Part shown: piece by piece, positions 1 through 6,500 of the stretch | Numbering within the stretch: the first letter of the stretch is position 1 | Layout: each line of letters starts with the position of its first letter | Assembly (NCBI GenBank): GCA_050014815.1 | Contig: JBEKCP010000321.1 | Location: 1 to 7,126 of the forward strand | DNA: 7,126 nucleotides | From: JBEKCP01 sp050014815 | Lineage (GTDB): Bacteria > Planctomycetota > Planctomycetia > Pirellulales > Thermoguttaceae | Direction: 5' to 3' | Notes under the pieces: model-generated | The model's database searches: none | Told to the model about the DNA's origin: nothing | What the model saw: only the letters and a program-made list of their open reading frames with translations | Made by a program: the position numbers and the translations under genes

Positions 1-363
1 CGAATAATTCGGGTTTACGATAACGGCTTTGCCTCGGACGACAGTGAAGACTCGCAAGAACGTTACGATAGTCTGGTATCGCACCTGTTCCGATCAGAGG
101 AGAAAGCGACAGATTGGGGGCTCTTGGCACAGGAAGGAAGCGTGGCCACTCTTGTTATTGTCAGCAAAGGTGGCGAGGCTTACATGGTCGAGGTGCTTGC
201 GACCGGGGAGCAGGTCGAGCAGGTTTCCGCAATAAACGTCAGCGGCGCAGGGAAGGGTGCAAGGATTAAGGTGGCGGGTGGGCCTGAAATTGCTCCTCGC
301 CCGCTTGGTCGCCTGCAAAAGAAACCGTTTGGTCATTCCCCCGTGACAGGCCATGAGTATTGA
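1..363 (+). CDS. 3' end of an unrecognised protein gene (5' partial)
   Basis: The frame is open from the first base of the window to TGA at 361-363, giving 120 residues of a protein whose start lies to the left. I do not recognise the family. The visible part begins with an acidic stretch (DNGFASDDSEDSQERYDSLV), then a helical-looking segment (LVSHLFRSEEKATDWGLL). A beta-rich part follows (VATLVIVSKGGEAYMVEVLA, then VSAINVSGAGKGARIKVAGG), and the tail is basic and proline-rich. The balanced composition and alternating hydrophobic strands suggest real coding sequence. The antisense frame gives a Cys/Arg/His-rich shadow. A TTG at 124 could serve as a start, but the frame is open upstream with sensible sequence, so the partial reading is preferred. 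GC content is visibly lower than in the neighbouring giant gene. The gene converges on that gene with a 216-bp gap, so the two do not share an operon. No function is proposed. Confidence 0.7.
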   Translation, partial: RIIRVYDNGFASDDSEDSQERYDSLVSHLFRSEEKATDWGLLAQEGSVATLVIVSKGGEAYMVEVLATGEQVEQVSAINVSGAGKGARIKVAGGPEIAPRPLGRLQKKPFGHSPVTGHEY

Positions 364-407
364 GGAAGGAAAGAGATACTTAACCCCTGCAACATGCTAT
401 CTGAGTC

Positions 408-425
408 AGCCCGGTTGACCGGGCT
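408..425. terminator. Hairpin downstream of the plus-strand gene, terminator-like
   Basis: AGCCCGG (408-414) and CCGGGCT (419-425) form a perfect 7-bp stem around a TTGA loop, 45 bases past the stop at 363. It lies in a convergent gap where a transcription end is expected. No T-tract follows on either strand, so it is at best a weak or Rho-assisted terminator, or an RNA 3'-end stabiliser. Confidence 0.35.
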
Positions 426-464
426 CGTGCATCGCGGGCGAAGGAGCGGCGGGGATGCGGCGCA

Positions 465-513
465 CAAATTGCAAATTGCAAATTGAAGATTGCAAATTGC
501 AAATTGCGGATTG
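465..513. repeat. Seven tandem heptamers, CAAATTG type
   Basis: There are seven contiguous 7-bp units: CAAATTG three times, AAGATTG, CAAATTG twice, then CGGATTG. On the minus strand this reads CAATCCG, CAATTTG twice, CAATCTT, CAATTTG three times. The block is an AT-rich island in GC-rich surroundings and lies between two convergent genes. From memory, CAATTTG-type heptamer runs recur between genes in planctomycete genomes, where read-through gives 'NLQFAIC'-like peptides; I cannot search to confirm this. The minus frame crossing it is such an artefact and is not called as a gene. Confidence 0.9.
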
Positions 514-534
514 AGTTCCGCAACGGTCCCTTGG

Positions 535-580
535 CCCCTGACCCCCCGGACGCAGTCCGGGGGCTTTCACCCCTGACCCC
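535..580. terminator. Strong hairpin with flanking 11-bp direct repeats at the 3' end of the giant gene
   Basis: CCCCCGGAC (543-551) and GTCCGGGGG (555-563) form a perfect 9-bp GC-rich stem with a GCA loop. CCCCTGACCCC occurs at 535-545 and again at 570-580; the first copy overlaps the stem by three bases. On the minus strand the stem begins 16 bases after the giant gene's TAG (580-582), a typical terminator position. The sequence after the stem on that strand is GGTCAGGGGCC, with no T-tract, so canonical intrinsic termination is doubtful. The second direct repeat shares base 580 with the stop codon. The whole may be a small dispersed repeat that also serves as a transcript end. Confidence 0.5.
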
Positions 581-3500
581 TACTTCGCGGCGGCGCGGCG
601 GGGGAGGAACTCGATGAGCAGCACGGCCAATATGATGGCCAGCCCCAGAACGCTGGGCCGGAGGAAGAGCCACCAGGCCAGACCCAGCGCGACGCCGAAG
701 GCGTAAGGCCACCGCGCGAAACACCGCCAGACCGTGCCGCGGACCGCGAGCGCTACGGCCGCTGCCGCCAAGAGCGCCGTCGCGAGAATGGCAGAGAGCC
801 GCCCGAGCCAGCCGTCTGCCCGGATCGACGGGTAACGCAGGGTGATCGACTCGCTGGGGCCGACGAACCGGGCGACGGTCTGTGCCTCGTCCAGCGAGCC
901 CTGCCAGAGGGCCGCGGTTTGGGCGGCCGTCGAGGATTGGCCGGCGGCGGCAGGCTCGGCCTCGACCGGCTCGGCGTCCTCGGGGATTGCAATTCCGGCG
1001 GCCCGCGGCCCGGCGATGGTCCAAACGGTCCGCTCGATCGGCAGGTCTCCGAGCTTGGGGGCTTGGAAGGTCCGGCGGAGGGCCCGGACGCCACGCGCGG
1101 AAGCATCGTCCGCGCCGACGGCGAAGAGGGCCTCGATCCGCTGCGGCTGGGGATCGGCGGCCAGCGGCACGAGCAGGGCCCCATCGGCGGCACGCACAGG
1201 ATCGACGGGCACGCCGCCGGCGGTCAGGTGGAGCAGCCGGGCACCGGCCGGGAGCCGCAACGGCAGCGATTCCGATTGCTCGATCTGGGCATCCACCAGC
1301 GCCATGCCGCAGCAACTGCCGTCGCTGTGCCATGCGATGCGGACATCCGCCAGGCGAACGCGGGATGCCTGTTGCGAACCGCCCTCGGGCTGGAACGTAG
1401 CTTTCCAATTCTCGCCGATGATCTCATAGGCGGTTGCCGCCGCGTCGGCCGAGGGGTCCGGCACGGCCACCTCTCGCAGGCCCTGGGTGTCCCAGGCCGC
1501 GGGCTGGCCTTCCGCCTGTTTCGGCAAGACGACGATTCGCCGCACCCGGCCAATATCGTGAAAGAGGATCTGCGGGATGACTACATGGTCCACCAGCGCG
1601 AGGTCCAGCGGGCCGGAGACGGTGAACCGGCATCGACCGGTCACGGCCGCCGTGGGCTCCCAGAGCAGCCGTTGCCCCTGCCCTGCGTCCTCCATGACCC
1701 TGACAGTGCCTGACGGGACCGGCTCCGGACCGGGCTGCGGGCGTTCAGGCGGTCCGGTCTTTTCGGCGGGCTTGGATGGTGCGTCCGGGCCGCACTTGTA
1801 GGGGCCGTTCCACGCCGCCGGGGCGTCGATGACGAGATCGTCGAGCAGGCCGGCGGTGATGTCCAGCCGGCAGTCGAGCGTGGCCTTCCAGCCCTCGTCG
1901 TCCCAGGTGACGCGGGTGATCTCGTCGGCGCGGCCGGCGGGGCGGTTGGGCACGACCTTCAGGAGCAGGCCGCCGGCCCGCGGGTCGGCCGGCGAGGACT
2001 CGTCGGCCCGGTAACGCCGGACGAGCCTTCCCAGGGGGGCCATGCTCGGATCGACCGCCTGGTCCTTGACCTCCGTCCATCCCGCGGCCCGCTTTATCTC
2101 CAGCGCCACGGCGGGGTGGCGGAACAATTGAAGGATCGAGGACTGCGTCCTCGCGCCCTCGATTGCCAGGACGGGCACCGACATTTGCTGCTTGGGCGCG
2201 GGCATAGCACCGGCCAGCGACAGCGTGTATCGCCCGGTGACCGGCCCAGTCAAGAAGACGGTTACAGTGCCGCCGGGGTCTTGGGCCCAGTGGGCGACCC
2301 GCTGGACGCCGTCGGAGACGACCGAGACCCGTTGGACCTGGAGGGCCGCCGGCGCCGCGATGCGATGCTCGAACACGTTGTCGGCGGCCGTGACGAGCTG
2401 GGCCTCGAACCGGACCTCGGCGTTGTGCCCGTCCAGCGAGAGTGTCAGCGTCTGGTCGGCGGTGGTCTCGGGCTGCCGCGGACGGATCGAGAGGCCCCAG
2501 GCCGCCGGCCCTTGCGGCATCCGGCAAGCGAACTGCGGCGTGCCGCGGGCCGCGCCCCAGATGCCGAGGAACTCGGCCGTCGGCACGGCTTCCGGCCGGG
2601 AGCGACCGGAGAACTGGTACTCCAGCAGCGGATCCACGCTAACGGCCAGCCACTGCCGCGTCGGCCGCACGTCGAGGACCTCGAATTGCGGCAGCCGGAC
2701 GGTGCTACTGCTGGGCGTTGTTCCAACGCCCGACGTTGTGCCAACGCCCGACGCCGGGCCGACGCTCGGCATGCCGGCCCACACGAAGCGGGCGTCGACA
2801 ACGGCGGCCTCGGTTATCCCGCGGGCCCAGGTCAGCTCGATGATCTGCGGCTGCCCTTTGGGCCGCTGGATACGGACGGCCGGGGCGTCGGGGCCCTCGG
2901 GCGGCAGCATCTCCAGTTGCGGATCGGTAGCCAGCGAAAGCCGCCGAAGCTGGCCCGCGGCAACGCTCAGTCGCAGCCGGGCATCCAACAGGACGCTGCC
3001 GGGCAGCACCCGCAGCCAGAGCAGTTGCTCGAGATCGACGGCCGGCGCGGTCTCGCCCGACACGTCCTGCCACCGGACCGACAGCCGGTCGGCCGGGCCC
3101 AGGTCGGCCACCAGCCGCGGCGGCTCGGCCTCGCGGGAGACGGCCCCCTTGGCCCGCGGAATCTCGATCGCCGGGGCGCCGGCCGGCACGGCGAGTTCGA
3201 GCCGGGAGGTGGCCAAGGGCGGGATCGACAAGTCGAAGCCGGAGGGTCCGTCTCCGCTGCGCATGCCGGGCCGCAGCGTAAGTTCCAGCTTGTAGTCGCC
3301 CGGCTCGGCGACGTCCACGGCCAGGGCGGCGCCGTCGGCGTCCCATTCGGGCTGGATGGTGCGGCCGTCCAATCGCGATTCGTCCGGCAGCAGCTTGGCT
3401 TCCTCGCGGCGCAGCGGGATGCGGACCCGCATCTTCGCGTTGAAGACGCGAAGGCTGAAATCGGCCGTCAGTTGGTCGACCACCAACCGCTGCGAGGCGG

Positions 3501-6500
3501 CTTCCCGGGAAAGCGATGCGCGGTACGTCGCGCCGGCGATCAACCAGCCTTGCGGCTTCTCGGCCCGCGCCTCCGCGCGACGATAGAGCTGGTCGTAGAG
3601 GGGCTCCGGGACGTAATACTTTCCGCCGGTCGGCTGCCCGCGGGCATCGACGGGGATGAGGACGCTCGGAGCGGCCGGCTGCGGGGTGTTGCCGGGTTGC
3701 TCCGCGCGGAGCGGCTCGCCGAGTCCCACCGCGGCGGCCAGGAAGACCGCCGTGCCCAGCGGAACCACTCCGGTGAGCGTGCTCGGCAGATCCGACTCAT
3801 CGTGTCCGGCGGCCGCGGATCGGGTTCGCCGGACGTGTCGCACCAATCCCGCCAGAAGGCAGAAGAGAACGCCAAGGAAGGCCGACGACGCTATGGGGAT
3901 AAAGCAGGCCGGGCCGGCCATCGCCACCACGGCGACCGCGCCGGCCAAGGCGGTCGAGACGACCGGCCGCGCCGCAAGTTTCCACAGTCCCATCGTCGCG
4001 ATCAACAAGAAGACCAGCCAGCCGACCGCGCGGATCGTCGCGTCGTGGACGACGGCGAGCCGGGGCAGGGCCGTTTCGGCGATGTCCAGGCGGTAGACGG
4101 TCCAGCCGGGGTTGTCAGCCGCGGGGTCCTCGAAAAAGGGGACAGGTCCAACTTGTGCGAAGCCGGGCACCGACCGGAGGTTGGTCGCGGGCCATTCCGG
4201 CAAATTGGACCTGTCCCCTTTTTCCCGCGAGACCAGTTGCACCCAATCGTCGCGGCGAAGCGGGTGGAAAGCGGCCTGATCGGGCGCCCGGCCCAAGACG
4301 CCCAGCAGCCGCTGGCTCCAGTTCCACGCCCGCCGGGGCGATGCCTCGGGGTCCGGCAGGAAGTCGCATGCCTGGTAGCCCGGCGGCAGGCAGACGGTCC
4401 AATGCCTCGAAAGGACCGGCACATCGAGATCCGGCAGCGGCGGCGCGAGGGATCCGACGGCCCTGAGCCCTTCTCGCCGTGCCGTAAAGCAGATCACGAC
4501 CGACGCGAGCCGCTTGCCCGCGGGCAATTCCACCAGCAGCACGGGCGAATCCTCGCCGGGATCGAATCGAGGAAAGGCGCGGTTCCGGTCAACCCAAACG
4601 CCGCGAACCTCCTGACGCGTGATGCCCGGCGGAAGCTTGACGCGAAGCCGTCCGCCACCGGCGCTCTCGACGCGGTAGGTTGCCGTGTGGTCCGCGGTTC
4701 CGTCGGCCGCATAGCGCGAGCGGATCTCGCAATCCCACGCCCAGGCGGCCGGCTCGGCGGCGCCGCCCCCGGGGACCAGCACGATCGCCGGCTCCGACTC
4801 GCCCACCGTGTCGCGGATCGGATCGTACTGATACGTGGCCCGGGCCGTTTGATACTGGTCGGCGGGCACGGGCTCCGTGGCAATGGGCTTGAGGCGACGG
4901 TTCTGGATTTGCACGGGGCGCTGACCGAGACTCCGCACGACCAGCGTGGCCTGCTGGCCGGCGGCTTCAGGCAGCGAAGCCAGGCTGATCGGCCGGGGCG
5001 AATCGAACCGGCTCTCGCGCACGCCCCGGATCTCCAGCGCCGCTCCGCGCGGACGCCGCAACACGAGTTCCCAGGTTTCCTCTTCGTTGGGCGCCCCGGA
5101 AGCGGCGGGCGGACGCCCCGGCAGCCGGCGGGCGCTCAGGGCGGCCTCATCCCCTTCAAGCGACCATCGGAGAGGCTCCTGGCGGCGGTGGGACAGCCGC
5201 ACCAGAACGCGGTCCACCTCGGCGGACTTCGACCCCGTGCAGGTCAGAAAGTAACTCTCCTGGAGCGTGCCGCTCAGCGCCGTCGCCTCGACCCGGATGG
5301 CCGCCGTGTACGTCGGCTTCCGCTTGTCGAGCGATATCTGAAGTCTCTCCGCCTCGGCATCGTCCCGGAAGAGCAACTTGCCGGTGCGAGAGCCGAACAA
5401 CTCCCGCTCGGCGGGCGAGAGATCCTGCGGCTTGACCTGCCGGAGGTGCTCGGCCCGGTCGAGTCTCAGCTCGTAAGGCCCTTCGGTGCGGAGCGAGACC
5501 AGCCGGTTCTGGTCGCCGGAAGCGTGGAACCGCAGGGGGACGAGGTCGTCCCGGCCGAGGTTCCGCCCCGGAGAAGCGTACACCCGCCGTGCCGCGACCA
5601 CCAGTCGCAGGGGCCTATCCGGCGTGAGCGGCCGGGCCAGCACGACGGAGAGCTTCCGATTGCCCGCCAGGCTCCAGTCGTCCAGGGCGTCGGCGGGGAA
5701 AGATGCGACCGAGTCGATCGTCCATTGCGGCGCGACCGCGGCCTCCAGGGAGAACAGCGAGCCCTCGGCCAGACGAAAGTCGGTGGCCACGCGGCTGGTC
5801 ATCTTGCCGTCCCCCAAGGCCGTGGCGGTGCCGCTGGTCGTGCGGACGGCGGGCCGATAGGGCGCGAGCTTCACCTCCACCGCGGCGTCGGCAGCGAAGT
5901 GCTCGAAGCGAAACGATTGGCCGCTCTGCGGCGATTCCAGCGGTCCGGTGCCCGACGGGCGGCAGCGATCGCCCCGGACCCCGTCGAGCCGGAGCGGGGA
6001 AGGGATCCGGAGCGTGGTGCTCCCTTCCTGCCAGAGCAGGTCGCGGGCGAGCATTCGCGGCAACTGCCAGGGCCGGCCGATCGTGAGCGGGGCCATCGCG
6101 CTCAGGCGGAGCACGCCCCTCCCTTCGCGGAGCGGCTCCGGGAGCGTCAGAACGAGCCGAGCGGCCTTGTCACCCTGCGGCGCGACCACGCTTCGCGCGG
6201 TGTCCACCGACCAAGGGACCACGGCGTCGCCGAGTTGGGCGCTGACGAGTTCCAGCGGCGGCTCAAGAACCACCGACACCTCGGTCAGCGGCTCGCGGTG
6301 GGCCTCCAACTTCAACTCGGTCGTAAGCTCCAGGCCCCGGAGCGAGAATTCGTAGATCGCCGACTGCCGCGCCAACACCAGCCTCGGCGCCTCGACGGCC
6401 GCCGGGCCCGCGGCCAGGCGAAGGCGGAAACGCCCCTGGCCCCCCAGCTCGATTTGCCATCGCCGGCGGCCTGACTCCGTCTGCGGCGGACCCAGCACGA

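Larger units (their letters stand above)
595..3663 (-). repeat. Module B: second copy of the duplicated protein architecture
   Basis: Residues about 1154-2176 (1023 residues) repeat the layout of module A. Matching landmarks are VLIPVDARGQPTGGKYYVP then YDQLYRRAEA (from 1154); a strand ending RVRIPL (to 1237); FDLSIPPLATSRLELAVPAG (from 1296); SDGSCCGMAL (from 1933); RLPAGARLLHLTAGGVPVD (to 1974); and IRADGWL (2100-2106) directly before the membrane helices. Similarity is at the protein level only, with no long nucleotide identity seen, so the duplication is old. Confidence 0.75.

Noticed and set aside
94..354. Minus-strand open frame opposite the plus-strand partial gene
   Set aside because: Its composition is irregular (Cys, His, Arg, Leu clusters) and it has no evident start signal. 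The plus frame is open from the window edge with coherent protein-like sequence.
465..513. Heptamer array as a CRISPR or origin iteron
   Set aside because: The units are 7 bp with no spacers, and no cas, dnaA or rep gene is in the window.
380..1408. Minus-strand open frame crossing the intergenic repeats
   Set aside because: It is an Arg/Pro/Ala-rich frame shift of the giant gene that reads on through the heptamer array (NLQFAIF-type peptide). It is a known type of artefact and not a gene.
3433..3453. 8-bp stem CTTCGCGT/ACGCGAAG with a 5-base loop inside the giant gene
   Set aside because: A single short stem in GC-rich coding DNA is expected by chance; the encoded residues fit the module B strand and there is no repeat context.
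3766..3768. Possible internal GTG start making module B a separate gene
   Set aside because: The frame is continuous with module A, and only a weak GGA lies upstream without a proper ribosome binding site. A single fused protein is the simpler reading.
2116..6474. Antisense open frame of 1452 codons opposite the giant gene
   Set aside because: It is rich in Arg, Gly, Pro, Gln and His with no membrane segment or recognisable fold, as expected for a frame opposite a GC-rich gene. The minus strand has the membrane helices, signal peptide and internal duplication.
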